A stretch of 64,000 nt of DNA, taken from NCBI GenBank assembly GCA_019417325.1, contig DXVO01000034.1:1-64000 (forward strand), written 5' to 3'. The stretch's first letter is position 1. Every line of letters begins with the position of its first letter. The stretch comes from Parabacteroides sp. Lineage in GTDB: Bacteria > Bacteroidota > Bacteroidia > Bacteroidales > Tannerellaceae. The notes below the pieces were generated by a model. It made no database searches and was not told the origin of the DNA. It saw nothing but the letters and a program-made list of their open reading frames with translations. Position numbers and translations under genes: made by a program. Below are positions 1 through 9,089 of this stretch, piece after piece.

Positions 1-89
1 TTTAACGTAGTCTGCACAGAACTAATATTATTTCTTTTTCCAATAAAACATTCAATTAAATAGTTAACAAGGATGAATCAGACACCACA

Positions 90-147
90 AAGAACCAGGT
101 TTACGGATGACACGGATTAGGCGGATATAAACGGATTACTGGTTCTT
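90..147. repeat. Small palindromic element with four CGGAT repeats
   Basis: Seen directly: a 9-bp inverted repeat, AAGAACCAG (90-98) and CTGGTTCTT (139-147), encloses four direct CGGAT copies starting at 104, 113, 122 and 132, a 9-10 bp period close to one helical turn. It lies 50 bp upstream of the fimbrillin-like gene. It could be a protein-binding array, a cruciform or a miniature dispersed repeat; CGGAT-type repeats of this style occur between genes in many Bacteroidales as I remember. Function unknown. Confidence 0.55.
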
Positions 148-197
148 CAATGCGTTTAATAAATAGGGTAATAACAAACATAAACAATTAAATATCT

Positions 198-3100
198 ATG
201 AAGATGAAAACGACACTACAAGGTCTATGTCCCCCTATCAGACCGGCACAGACACTCGCAGCAAGCATATACCTGCTTGCTGCCGTGCTGTTTACTTCCT
301 GTACGACAGAAGCAGACAAAGCAGACCGAACATCCGTAGAGGAGACGGATAGCGGCAACAGACGTGAGGTACTTCTTTCCTTTAAGAACAAGCTCACAGT
401 GAAAACAACCAAGGCAGAGACAAAAGCGGATGTTCCCATTGCTACCGAAGAAGAAAATGAAATCGCAACGCTCGATGTATACGTATTCGGAGCTAAAGCA
501 GAAGGCGATGCCTATACCTTCCGCGAACGGTTCGCCTATCGACAAGACGGTTCGGTACTTCCGGCAGGAGCAAAGGAACTTAACCTTACACCAAGTACGG
601 ATAATGCAACCACTACAGCACTGTTAGAACTGCAAAAAGGACTCTTTGTCCGCCTTTACTGCATCGCCAACCAAACAGAACTGATTAATCCTGTCGATGG
701 AAGTGTAGTTGCCGATACCTATTTCGCTCCGCTTACTTATGATATGGAAACAGGACTCCTGACAGACGGTATACCGACTGAGCTACAGTTCCGGAAATAC
801 CATTCCCCATTATTAACCAATGCCGGGGAGGCATTAGCCTTACCCCTCCCGATGACTGGCGCACAAACTACTCCCATTGATTTGACAGACTTCGGTTCTT
901 CAGCCCGTGTACAGGTGGGTTTTAAGCTAACCCGCACGATGGCACGTTTTGATGTAAGCAATATAGAAGCCGACTCTAAATTCCACCTGGAATCCATCTC
1001 GATGGGAAATGGACGGAGAGGTACTACCTTTTTTCCTGTTAAGGTATATGGCGCTACCCCTGCTGTAGACGGGGAGTTAATTACTTATCCGGCACACGCT
1101 TTTGAAGGCGACAAAGCAAATACAGGCTTGCAGGTATCCGCTTTCTACAGTTATCCAAGTTTGTTGGAAGATGAAGGTTACCTGATTCTGAACGGTACTT
1201 ATCAGGTAAACCTGACGGAGAAGAAAGAGGTAACTTATCAGATTCCTTTCAAGCAACAAACCGCCGATGGAGGCTTGGTTGAATTGGAAATCAACCCTAA
1301 CCACCGGTATACTATCGGTATCACAAAGGCGGACGAATACAGCCTGGACTTTACATTAGATGTAGCCGAATGGAATGAAGGTGATAATCCGGACGACTAC
1401 AACCCCAATGTAAACGGTGCAGGAGAATTAACCGTAACGATACCCGACCCCTTCAAAGGCGATACACGTTACAGTAAAGACACTCGCACCGTAAATATGT
1501 CCCTCAAAGCGGGCAGCGAATTTTATATGGAAATAGAAAGCTCCGCTACATTCACAATACAAAAAACTTATGTGGGAGGATTTTCCGCACAACAATACGA
1601 CTGGCTGGTGGTTTCAGACCCGGAAACATCGCTCATATCGAAAGCGGAACGAACCAACTATAAGTACACCGTTTCCGTAAAGGACGGTTACGACAAGACC
1701 CGCTTTCCCCGTGCCGTAGTACGTATTATGAGCGTAATAGATGCTTCGGAAACGGTCCTGTTTATCGAAGCGATTGCCGCTCCAAAAGTGGTGGAAGTAC
1801 GGCAGGATGCAGGCAACCGGAATACCTTCGATTTGGACTTGCTGGCGGCATCCCTCTACCGGGTAACCGGCAGCAAGGTAAAGGTGAATATCTCCTGTCC
1901 CGACGGTTCAACCATAGCCAGCCTGCCGGACTGGCTGGAGGCTAAAGCTATTGATACAAACGCCTCGGTAATTACTTACGAGCTGTCCCTGAAAGACGGT
2001 TCGAGGGATGTGGAAGTGGCAGGCAATGAAGGGGAAGTAGTATTCCAAAATGCCAAAGACAACAGCCTGAATGTGCCTATTACCGTTAAGTTGCTGGATG
2101 CTTCGATTACAGCAAACTTCGATGCATTGGGTGGAACCGGCAATACCTATGAGGCTCCCCATGACGCTGTCCTTGGAAACATCCATATGCCCCTTTCCCC
2201 CGGAAACAACTTTACCGTATCCACCACTTCCCTCGACGGTGTGAAAATCAATATGGACTTCGGCACGGGACCGGCATGGCTTGCCCATAATGGGGAGGCA
2301 GCCTCAGCCAGGGCCGGTGATGTACCCAATACCATCAAGTTCTCCCCGATTGCAGATAAAGCAGGTGAAGGGAAAGTGCAGCCGGTAACCGTTACCTTGC
2401 AGAATGCGAGCGGCGGGGCAGACCATCAATTCACCGTTACCCCCAGCTATCAGGCGCCAAGCCTGGCTACTCCGGCTTCTGTCACTCTTCATGCAGCAGC
2501 AAACAACAATATCCCTTCAATCACCATCACGGGAACCTGCCCCGGCGGTACAACATTGGAAGGACCGGCATGGCTGACTTATCCGGAAACAGAAACGGCT
2601 ACCGATAACTTCTCTTATACAGTTAATTTAGACCCGTCCCAAACGGATTTTCCTACATCTGTACCCGCTAATCAAACCATCAAACTGATCAACAAGGCAG
2701 ACCCGGATAAATCGGCAACAGTAACGGTTAGCTTTACCGAGGCGGATGCATGGCTTGCCGGAGACCCTACCGGGATTGACGCAAAAGATGCTACACTGGG
2801 ATACCGCGTTGCGGCTTCCGGGAAAACTTTAAATGTATCCGTATACAGTATGTTTACTCCGGAATTGCAGCCTGATTATGATACAAAGTATTGCACAGCC
2901 ACCAATGATGGGAATACATGGTTGGATTGCTCCAAACTGATAGCCACAGAAGTGGTTAATAACCGACGGAAGTATACTTATGAAGTAGTAGTAAAACCAA
3001 GCAAAGGAACCGATGCATCCTACCAGCTTCATAAAGCAGGAATCAAACATAATACAACCTCCATTTGTACCCTCTGGCGTGGCGCTTCTTATGTGGGGTA

Positions 3101-3734
3101 TCCGATGGGGAGTAGTAGTGCTTCTCCTTATTATACTGCTATCAAGAAAGGTGCTTACTATTGGGCGCCCGTTAATTGCGGTGCTACCCGTGTGGCAATA
3201 GCTAATGACGGGGAAAACGAGATAGTAGCCGGAACCGGTAATCTCTACCAGTGGGGGCGTTATGATTATACCAACCATGGTGGTCCTACCGCTTCCGGTC
3301 CTATAGGTAATTCCAGACCTAACGATCATGTTTTTTATGCAGATCCTAACAGCCCTTTAGCCTGGTTGACTCCTCAAAATAACAGTTTATGGAACGGAAG
3401 CAGCAAAGGGATAAACGACCCTTGCCCTGAAGGATACCGTGTGCCTACTGTAGATGAATTAATGTCTATCGGGAATGCGACAATCTATGATAAAAGCAGT
3501 GGTTTTTTCATAGTAGATGCAGAGAGTGGCTATCCCCAGATCGTTTTGCCTGCTGCGGGCCTTCGCAGCCCCGATGGTGGTTCGTCCAGCAGTTATTCCA
3601 ACGGCTACTACTGGTCGTCGTCGGTTCCGTTGGGTAGTACAACCGCCAGCATGGTGTACTTCGTCAAAGCTACGTTGGATCAGTACGCGTACGGCAGGGG
3701 ATTCGCGTATTCCGTTCGCTGTGTGCAAGAATAA
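198..3734 (+). CDS. Fimbrillin-like surface lipoprotein with C-terminal FISUMP/lectin-like domain
   Basis: A 1178-residue exported protein, probably a fimbrial tip adhesin or surface lipoprotein. The N-terminus has a hydrophobic segment ending in a lipobox (LFTSC, Cys near residue 35). Residues ~55-400 resemble the FimA/Mfa fimbrillin fold (EIATLDVYVFG, then alternating strands with LYCIANQ). The middle (~450-930) is repetitive beta-rich sequence with recurring 'P.WL' segments, likely Ig-like modules. The last ~190 residues carry a FISUMP-type module: WAPVNCG, LYQWGR, CPEGYRVPTVDEL and a terminal YYWSSS...YSVRCVQE. That terminal block is also the scaffold of Bacteroides diversity-generating retroelement targets. 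Ligand unknown. The domain order is seen; adhesin function is inferred. Confidence 0.75.
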   Translation: MKMKTTLQGLCPPIRPAQTLAASIYLLAAVLFTSCTTEADKADRTSVEETDSGNRREVLLSFKNKLTVKTTKAETKADVPIATEEENEIATLDVYVFGAKAEGDAYTFRERFAYRQDGSVLPAGAKELNLTPSTDNATTTALLELQKGLFVRLYCIANQTELINPVDGSVVADTYFAPLTYDMETGLLTDGIPTELQFRKYHSPLLTNAGEALALPLPMTGAQTTPIDLTDFGSSARVQVGFKLTRTMARFDVSNIEADSKFHLESISMGNGRRGTTFFPVKVYGATPAVDGELITYPAHAFEGDKANTGLQVSAFYSYPSLLEDEGYLILNGTYQVNLTEKKEVTYQIPFKQQTADGGLVELEINPNHRYTIGITKADEYSLDFTLDVAEWNEGDNPDDYNPNVNGAGELTVTIPDPFKGDTRYSKDTRTVNMSLKAGSEFYMEIESSATFTIQKTYVGGFSAQQYDWLVVSDPETSLISKAERTNYKYTVSVKDGYDKTRFPRAVVRIMSVIDASETVLFIEAIAAPKVVEVRQDAGNRNTFDLDLLAASLYRVTGSKVKVNISCPDGSTIASLPDWLEAKAIDTNASVITYELSLKDGSRDVEVAGNEGEVVFQNAKDNSLNVPITVKLLDASITANFDALGGTGNTYEAPHDAVLGNIHMPLSPGNNFTVSTTSLDGVKINMDFGTGPAWLAHNGEAASARAGDVPNTIKFSPIADKAGEGKVQPVTVTLQNASGGADHQFTVTPSYQAPSLATPASVTLHAAANNNIPSITITGTCPGGTTLEGPAWLTYPETETATDNFSYTVNLDPSQTDFPTSVPANQTIKLINKADPDKSATVTVSFTEADAWLAGDPTGIDAKDATLGYRVAASGKTLNVSVYSMFTPELQPDYDTKYCTATNDGNTWLDCSKLIATEVVNNRRKYTYEVVVKPSKGTDASYQLHKAGIKHNTTSICTLWRGASYVGYPMGSSSASPYYTAIKKGAYYWAPVNCGATRVAIANDGENEIVAGTGNLYQWGRYDYTNHGGPTASGPIGNSRPNDHVFYADPNSPLAWLTPQNNSLWNGSSKGINDPCPEGYRVPTVDELMSIGNATIYDKSSGFFIVDAESGYPQIVLPAAGLRSPDGGSSSSYSNGYYWSSSVPLGSTTASMVYFVKATLDQYAYGRGFAYSVRCVQE
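3561..3731 (+). other. Candidate DGR variable region (VR) at the 3' end of the fimbrillin-like gene
   Basis: The last ~57 codons encode a lectin-like end: GLR, a Ser/Gly stretch, NGYYWSSS, a diverse ~24-residue stretch and a constant YSVRCVQE tail. The diverse part is rich in NNC codons (GCC, AGC, TAC, TTC, GTC, TAC, GGC), as expected if AAC codons of a template were mutagenised at adenines. A short GC-rich inverted repeat (GGCG-AAC-CGCC, 3745-3755) follows the stop, where DGRs can carry a hairpin. No reverse transcriptase or template repeat lies in the window, so this is only a candidate; an ordinary FISUMP domain would look similar. Confidence 0.35.
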
Positions 3735-3813
3735 AAAAAGGTCGGCGAACCGCCTGTCACATACAATTTATTTGATTCATTTAATTTATTTCTAAACAAT
3801 ATAATATCAACCC

Positions 3814-3839
3814 GGCAGCCGGGGGATTTCCCGGCTGCC
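3814..3839 (+). promoter_or_regulatory. Strong stem-loop in the leader of the DNA-binding protein gene
   Basis: Perfect 10-bp stem GGCAGCCGGG/CCCGGCTGCC with a 6-nt loop, 16 nt before the next ATG. There is no T-run after it, so it is not a classical terminator. It may separate expression of the long upstream gene from the next one, protect a processed 5' end, or act as a leader structure. Confidence 0.5.
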
Positions 3840-3855
3840 CTAAAACAAATTCAGT

Positions 3856-4599
3856 ATGGCAAATACCTTAAAAGGCTGGCTTACCGACAATACGGTAACC
3901 ACAGACCCCAACGACAAAATCCTCGTACTCGAAAGTACAGGCAAAGCAGACATGAAGAAAATCTACGAAGAGATGCTTGCCAAAAACACCGGGTTGTCAC
4001 CGGAAACGCTGTCTCATGCAACCACTCTGTTCTTCCGCACCTGTGCACAGTTGCTGATGAACGGATACACATTAAACACCGATTTGTTCCAGGCATCCCC
4101 CCGTTTTACCGGCGTGGTGGAAAGCGGCAAATGGAACCCGGCAAAGAACAACATTTATGTCTCCTTTACCCAAGATAAGGTAATACGCGAGGAAATCGCC
4201 AAAACTTCCGTGCATATCCTTGGCGAAAAGAACGACATCATGTATATCCTCGAAGTGGAAGACCGCAAAACCGGATTGAAAGACTGCACCGCCACTGCCG
4301 GACGCAACCTCATCGTACGGGGCGCCTCCCTCAAAATAGCCGGGACGGATGCAGCCGTAGGCATCACCCTCCGTAACCTGAAAGATAACACGGTGGTGAA
4401 ACTGGACGAAGATATGATTGCACATAACAATCCGTCCGAACTGACCCTGTTGATGCCCGCCGATACGGCAGACGGCAACTACGAACTGACCGTCAGCACC
4501 CAATACAGCAAAAACTACCTGCTGAAAGCGCCTCGCTCCGCATCCGTAAACATCACCTTCGGGCAGGTGAGTGATGGCGACAAACCCGAAGAATTATAA
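3856..4599 (+). CDS. Bvu_2165-type protein: HU/IHF-like DNA-binding domain plus DUF4469
   Basis: A 247-residue protein. Residues ~1-125 match the HU/IHF-like DNA-binding fold typical of Bacteroidales 'Bvu_2165' proteins: MKKIYEEMLAKNTGLSPETL, then a helix pair and a beta-arm region around SPRFTGVVESG. Residues ~130-235 form a beta-sandwich, the DUF4469 Ig-like domain, ending ASVNITFG. No signal peptide, so cytoplasmic. Known family members are thought to be nucleoid-associated or element-encoded; the specific target is unknown. It follows the fimbrillin-like gene by 121 bp across a strong hairpin. No regulatory partner is visible. Confidence 0.75.
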   Translation: MANTLKGWLTDNTVTTDPNDKILVLESTGKADMKKIYEEMLAKNTGLSPETLSHATTLFFRTCAQLLMNGYTLNTDLFQASPRFTGVVESGKWNPAKNNIYVSFTQDKVIREEIAKTSVHILGEKNDIMYILEVEDRKTGLKDCTATAGRNLIVRGASLKIAGTDAAVGITLRNLKDNTVVKLDEDMIAHNNPSELTLLMPADTADGNYELTVSTQYSKNYLLKAPRSASVNITFGQVSDGDKPEEL

Positions 4600-4614
4600 A
4601 ATCCCGGGAAGAGC

Positions 4615-4658
4615 GTTCCCCACCGGCAGGGAAGAGGTATCCCTAACGGTGGGGAAAC
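4615..4658 (+). terminator. Long stem-loop after the DNA-binding protein gene
   Basis: TTCCCCACCG (4616-4625) pairs with CGGTGGGGAA (4647-4656), and an inner AGGGA/TCCCT pair extends the structure. It lies 16 nt past the stop codon. No T-run follows, so it may be a processing or stabilising hairpin rather than an intrinsic terminator. Confidence 0.45.
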
Positions 4659-4790
4659 GGCTTCCCTACCCCTTGGGAATCCCTTTCCCTACTGCTTGTG
4701 ACGCTTCTTCCCGAATATCAGGACTTTCCTTCATCCGTATTTAACGTTTTTGCCCACCGCTTTTAACACCGATACCTGAAATTTGTTTTC

Positions 4791-4798
4791 TACCTTTG
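4791..4798 (+). promoter_or_regulatory. Promoter -7 element for the TonB-dependent receptor
   Basis: TACCTTTG matches the Bacteroidetes -7 consensus TAnnTTTG and lies 29 bp before the receptor ATG. No good TTTG is seen at the -33 position, so it may be weak or activator-dependent. Confidence 0.5.
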
Positions 4799-4827
4799 CT
4801 CCCATTGATAAATAAACTTTACCGGTA

Positions 4828-7218
4828 ATGTATAGAATACTCTTTCTTTTATCCATCCTGTCGCTCTGCTGCCTGTCGGAGACATCCGCCCAACGCCAAT
4901 ATGCCATCAAAGGAACCGTAACAGACGCCACAAGCGGCGAACCGGTAAGCTTTGCCAATGTAGTGATATGGAACACCACCCAAGGGGCGGTGACAGACTC
5001 CGTCGGGAACTTTACCATCGAAGGGGTGTCGCCCGGAAGCTACCGCCTCCATGCCTCTTTTATCGGCTACAAGCCGGTGGTGACTGCCGAATTCCAGCTC
5101 GCTAACAAAGATTTATTTATGCCTATCGAAATGGAAGCGGCAAGCGAAAGCCTGCAAGAGGTGAATATCGTAGCCACCCCTTTCCGTAAAACAGAGGAAA
5201 GCCCCCTCGGCCTGCGTGTGATAGGATTCAAGGAGATTGAAAAGAGTGCCGGAGGAAACCGGGATATATCCAGAGTCGTACAGACATTTCCCGGAGTGGC
5301 TTCCACCGCCGCATTCCGCAACGACCTGATGGTAAGAGGAGGCGGCCCTTCCGAAAACCGCTTCTTTCTGGATGGGGTGGAGATTCCGAATATCAACCAC
5401 TTTTCCACACAGGGGGCTTCGGGCGGACCGGTGGGCATCATCAACCCCGACTTTATCCGGGAGGTGAATTTCTATTCAGCCGCCTATCCTGCCGCAAGGG
5501 GGAATGCGCTGAGTTCCGTACTCGATTTCAAACTGAAAGACGGGAATAAGGAGAAATTCTCGGTACGGGGCGTTGTAGGCGCTTCCGATGTGGGAGTTTC
5601 CGCCAATGGTCCGATTGGCAAGAAAACAACTTACCAGGTATCTGTCCGCCACTCGTACCTGCAACTTTTATTCAATATGATTGGATTGCCGTTCCTGCCG
5701 ACATTTACGGATGCACAGTTCAAGATAAAACATAGCTTCGACCGCAAAAACGAACTGACCGTCCTCGGATTGGGCGCCATCGATAACATGAAACTGAATA
5801 CGGGCATGGAAGATATGAGCGAGAAGAACCAATATATCCTTGCCTATCTTCCGGTTGTAAAACAGAAAACCTATACGCTGGGTGCGGTCTACAAGCACTA
5901 TTCGGGTAAGAATATCTATTCGCTTATCGCAAGCCGCAGCCAGTTGAACAACCGGAACATCAAATACCGCGACAACGACGAGAGCAGCGAAGAGAACCTG
6001 ACGCTGAATTACCGCTCGGACGAGATAGAAAACAAGCTACGCAGCGAGAATACCTTCCGCTTTCCATTCATCCAGTTGAATGTGGGAGGGAACATCGAAT
6101 ATGCGGAATACAAGAACCGGACGTTTCAAAAGGAATTTACCACCGTTCCGAAAGAAATCACCTACCAGACAGACCTGGGGCTTTGGAAATGGGGGCTGTA
6201 TGCCACTGCCATTTACGAGAGCTATAACGAACGTTTTACCGCCTCGCTCGGTGTGCGGACGGATGCAAACAACTATTCGTCGGATATGAATAATTTGCTG
6301 GACCAGCTTTCGCCGCGCCTGTCCCTCTCCTACCGTATCTGGGATAATATCTATGTGAATGGGAATGTCGGCAGGTTTTACGAACTGCCTCCTTACACGA
6401 CGCTGGGATTCAAAGACGGGCAGGGCGATTACGTGAACAAGGCGAACGAGTTGCGTTATATCCGCAGCGACCAGGCGGGACTGGGCTTGGAATACCGCCC
6501 TTCTTCGTACCTGAAATTCACTGCCGAGGGATTCTATAAACATTACGACAACTATCCGATGTCGCTTATCGACAGTATTCCCCTGGCTTCGAAGGGTACG
6601 GATTACGGGGTGCTGGGCAACGAGGCGGTAACCTCTACGGCTACGGGAAGAGCCTACGGGGTGGAACTGATGGGACGCTGGTATAATTACAAAGGGCTGA
6701 CTTTTATCGCTTCCTATACCTACGTCCGGAGTGAATTTAAAGATGGCCGGAACAGCGGGAAGTATATTCCCTCAGCATGGGACAACCGCCACCTATTTAC
6801 TTTCAGCGGTACATATGCACTGCCGAAGCACTGGGATGTCGGCGCCAAATTCCGCATAGTAGGCGGTGCTCCCTATACGCCTTATGATGTGGAGAAAAGC
6901 AGCTATGTGGAAGCCTGGGATGCCAGTAACAGTCTGTATTATGACTACAGCCGTTTCAACAGCGAGCGCTTGAAACCGTTCAGCCAACTGGATATCCGTG
7001 TCGACAAAACATTCTACTTCAAAAAGGTCATGCTGGGACTTTATATCGATATCCAAAATATCCTGAACACCAAATACAGGGAACAGGATGTCTATATAAA
7101 AACCGGCAGAATCCTCAACCCCGACGCCCCCAAAAACCAACAACGCTACGAGCTAAAGCCGGTAGAACGGGAAACCGGGGTTTTACTGCCGAGCATTGGG
7201 ATTATAATTGAGATTTAA
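4828..7218 (+). CDS. TonB-dependent outer-membrane receptor with CarboxypepD_reg-like N-terminal domain
   Basis: A 796-residue outer-membrane transporter. It has a signal peptide (~1-21, ending ETSAQ). Residues ~25-110 form a carboxypeptidase-regulatory-like beta-sandwich (IKGTVTDATSGEPVSFANV, GNFTIEGVSPGSY), typical of Bacteroidetes receptors. The plug domain (~115-240) carries FPGVAS, MVRGGGPSENRFFLDGVEIPN and NPDFIREVNFY. A 22-strand barrel runs to the C-terminus (LPSIGIIIEI). At ~800 residues, with no SusD partner next to it, it is not a classic SusC; a siderophore, cobalamin, metal or peptide substrate is possible but the sequence does not tell. Energised by TonB-ExbBD encoded elsewhere. 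Confidence 0.9.
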   Translation: MYRILFLLSILSLCCLSETSAQRQYAIKGTVTDATSGEPVSFANVVIWNTTQGAVTDSVGNFTIEGVSPGSYRLHASFIGYKPVVTAEFQLANKDLFMPIEMEAASESLQEVNIVATPFRKTEESPLGLRVIGFKEIEKSAGGNRDISRVVQTFPGVASTAAFRNDLMVRGGGPSENRFFLDGVEIPNINHFSTQGASGGPVGIINPDFIREVNFYSAAYPAARGNALSSVLDFKLKDGNKEKFSVRGVVGASDVGVSANGPIGKKTTYQVSVRHSYLQLLFNMIGLPFLPTFTDAQFKIKHSFDRKNELTVLGLGAIDNMKLNTGMEDMSEKNQYILAYLPVVKQKTYTLGAVYKHYSGKNIYSLIASRSQLNNRNIKYRDNDESSEENLTLNYRSDEIENKLRSENTFRFPFIQLNVGGNIEYAEYKNRTFQKEFTTVPKEITYQTDLGLWKWGLYATAIYESYNERFTASLGVRTDANNYSSDMNNLLDQLSPRLSLSYRIWDNIYVNGNVGRFYELPPYTTLGFKDGQGDYVNKANELRYIRSDQAGLGLEYRPSSYLKFTAEGFYKHYDNYPMSLIDSIPLASKGTDYGVLGNEAVTSTATGRAYGVELMGRWYNYKGLTFIASYTYVRSEFKDGRNSGKYIPSAWDNRHLFTFSGTYALPKHWDVGAKFRIVGGAPYTPYDVEKSSYVEAWDASNSLYYDYSRFNSERLKPFSQLDIRVDKTFYFKKVMLGLYIDIQNILNTKYREQDVYIKTGRILNPDAPKNQQRYELKPVERETGVLLPSIGIIIEI

Positions 7219-7225
7219 GAGAGAA

Positions 7226-7789
7226 CTATTTCACAAAACCTACCTTTGCTCGTGGCTTATCTTGTATTCTCTTTTGCGTTTGCAATTCGGCCAATGTCTG
7301 GTTAATCAACTCAAGTTGCATACGGGTATCATCATTTATATCGTTGTAATCAGCAAAGACTTCCTCAATGTACTCTTTGAGTTCCCTCATTTGGTTCTCC
7401 AATTGTCCAACTCTGTCCGCCGGAGGATTCAATACCAGATTCCGCATAGCTACAAATGCCCGCATGATACTCATATTTATCTGTATCGCCGTTTTTGAGT
7501 TTAAAATACTACTAAGCATTGCGACCCCCAGTTCACTGAAAGCATAAGGATTTCGTCTAACACCCATCTTTATTGAATTGGAGGTCACAATTTGTGACTT
7601 CCAATTTTTCGTTTCCTCATCGGTAAGTTGAAACATGAAATCATTCGGGAAACGATCTATATTGCGTTTTACCGCTTGATTTAAGGCCTTCGTCTGTACA
7701 CCGTACATTTCTGCCAAATCACGATCGAGCATGACTCTAATACCACGTATCTTGTATATCTTGCTTTGTATCAATTGCTGCTGCTCCAT
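7226..7789 (-). CDS. ORF6N-domain protein, copy 1 of 4
   Basis: A 187-residue predicted DNA-binding protein. The ORF6N domain spans ~1-110 (IQSKIYKIRGIRVMLDRDLA, NIDRFPNDFMFQLT, YAFSELGVAMLSSILNSKTA), followed by a helical coiled-coil tail (LENQMRELKEYIEEVFADYN) and a constant end, VGFVK. ORF6N is known from phage and plasmid antirepressor-like proteins; no specific role is established here. It is the last gene of a tandem array read leftward, 31 bp after copy 2, so probably co-transcribed. Its ORF6N core differs most from its neighbours, while the tail is almost identical. Confidence 0.8.
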   Translation of the reverse strand: MEQQQLIQSKIYKIRGIRVMLDRDLAEMYGVQTKALNQAVKRNIDRFPNDFMFQLTDEETKNWKSQIVTSNSIKMGVRRNPYAFSELGVAMLSSILNSKTAIQINMSIMRAFVAMRNLVLNPPADRVGQLENQMRELKEYIEEVFADYNDINDDTRMQLELINQTLAELQTQKRIQDKPRAKVGFVK

Positions 7790-7792
7790 ACC

Positions 7793-7910
7793 CTCTTTCT
7801 TTTGATTTTATACTAAGGTTTTATTTCACAAAGCCTACCTTTGGTCGTGGCTTATCCTGTATTCTCTTCTCTGCTTGCAATTCCGCCAATGTCTGGTTAA
7901 TCAACTCAAG
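7793..7910. repeat. Direct repeat spanning ORF6N gene 3' end and gap, copy A
   Basis: This ~118-bp block (the 31-bp gap plus the last ~30 codons of copy 2) is near-identical to 8380-8499 (same gap plus the 3' end of copy 3). It marks the duplication or conversion tract within the ORF6N array. Confidence 0.75.
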
Positions 7911-8378
7911 TTGCATGCGGGTATCGTCGTTGATGTCGTTATAATCGGCAAAGACTTCTTCGATGTATTCTTTGAGTTCTTTCATTTCCTGTCGAAGTTC
8001 TGCAGTCTTATCAACCAAAGGAGCCGCTATCAATTGACGGACAGCTACAAAAGCCCGCATGATATTAATATTCACTTGTATTGCTATCTCACTATTCAAT
8101 ACACCAGACAACATTGCCAGTCCTTGTTCTGTGAACGCATAAGGAAGTTTACGAGTTCCGCCCCAACTTGATGTCGCAAATTGCGATTTCAAGATTTTCC
8201 ACTCATCAACAGTAAGCTGAAACATAAAATCATCAGGAAATCGTTTTATATTCCTTTTTACAGCCTCATTAAGCCTACGTGTTTCAACCTGATACAATTC
8301 TGCCAAATCAAAATCTAACATAACTCTTTGTCCTCGTATCTCGTATATCTTACTTTGTATCAATTGCAGTTGTTCCAT
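7821..8378 (-). CDS. ORF6N-domain protein, copy 2 of 4
   Basis: 185 residues, same architecture as its neighbours: ORF6N core (VMLDFDLAELYQVETRRLNEAV, FTEQGLAMLSGVLNSEIA) and coiled-coil tail. Its C-terminal ~45 codons and the 31-bp gap upstream are almost identical in DNA to copy 3, whereas the middle (QLTVDEWKILKSQFATSSW) diverges. The pattern of constant ends and variable core suggests gene conversion between copies, or selection on the core only. It carries no promoter of its own that I can recognise. Confidence 0.8.
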   Translation of the reverse strand: MEQLQLIQSKIYEIRGQRVMLDFDLAELYQVETRRLNEAVKRNIKRFPDDFMFQLTVDEWKILKSQFATSSWGGTRKLPYAFTEQGLAMLSGVLNSEIAIQVNINIMRAFVAVRQLIAAPLVDKTAELRQEMKELKEYIEEVFADYNDINDDTRMQLELINQTLAELQAEKRIQDKPRPKVGFVK

Positions 8379-8379
8379 G

Positions 8380-8499
8380 CTCTCTTTCTTTTGATTTTAT
8401 ACTAAGGTTTTATTTCACAAAGCCTACCTTTGGTCGTGGCTTATCCTGTATTCTCTTCTCTGCTTGCAATTCCGCCAATGTCTGGTTAATCAACTCAAG
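8380..8499. repeat. Direct repeat spanning ORF6N gene 3' end and gap, copy B
   Basis: Second copy of the block at 7793-7910: the same 31-bp intergenic spacer and the same 3' coding segment, here belonging to ORF6N copy 3. Confidence 0.75.
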
Positions 8500-8976
8500 T
8501 TGTATACGGGTATCGTCGTTGATGTCATTGTAATCGGCAAAGACTTCTTCAATATTCTCCTTGAGTTCTTTTATCTGGCCTTCCAATTGTCCCATCCTGT
8601 CCACCGGAGGATTCAATATCAATTGTCTGGCAGCAATAAACGCACGGATGATTTGTATATTTATTTCTATAGCTATGTCACTATTTAAAACAGAGGAAAG
8701 CTGAGCAACTCCATGTTCTGTAAAGGCAAAGGGCATGTAACGGGTACCACCCCGTTTGTTTGAGGTCGCAAATTGCGACCTCAAACAATCATACTCTTCT
8801 TTTGAAAGTTCAAACATGAAATCAGATGGAAAACGCCTTATATTACGCTTTACAGTCTCCTTGAGACGTTTTGTTTCCGTTCCGTACATCTCTGCCAAAT
8901 CAAAGTCAAGCATGACTTTTTGGCCTCGTAGCTCGTAAATCTTACTTTGTATCAATTGTAGCTGCTCCATACTCAT
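8410..8976 (-). CDS. ORF6N-domain protein, copy 3 of 4
   Basis: 188 residues (186 if started at the internal Met shared with copies 1 and 2). ORF6N core with DLAEMYGTETKRLKE and FTEHGVAQLSSVLNSDIA; coiled-coil tail ending VGFVK. It is the first gene of a likely three-gene unit (copies 3-2-1, 31-bp gaps). Its first ~35 codons and ~80 bp of upstream DNA are duplicated in front of copy 4, so both probably use the same kind of promoter. Confidence 0.8.
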   Translation of the reverse strand: MSMEQLQLIQSKIYELRGQKVMLDFDLAEMYGTETKRLKETVKRNIRRFPSDFMFELSKEEYDCLRSQFATSNKRGGTRYMPFAFTEHGVAQLSSVLNSDIAIEINIQIIRAFIAARQLILNPPVDRMGQLEGQIKELKENIEEVFADYNDINDDTRIQLELINQTLAELQAEKRIQDKPRPKVGFVK

Positions 8977-9056
8977 TCTATTTTATACTAAAGCCTTTAC
9001 TACTTCACTGCAATATGTGTACAAGTAATACAGGTCTTGGTTATATCTAAATTACA
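8873..9056. repeat. Duplicated 5' end and leader of ORF6N copy 3
   Basis: 184 bp covering the first ~35 codons and ~80 bp upstream of ORF6N copy 3. By eye it differs from 9565-9748 at about six positions. The non-coding half is as conserved as the coding half, which implies a recent duplication or a conserved promoter/operator. Confidence 0.8.
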
Positions 9057-9089
9057 TCAATATTCTTAACAATATCAAACAGATTTAGC

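Noticed and set aside
3561..3731. Firm call of a complete diversity-generating retroelement
   Set aside because: Neither a reverse transcriptase nor a template repeat is in the window; only a candidate target is reported.
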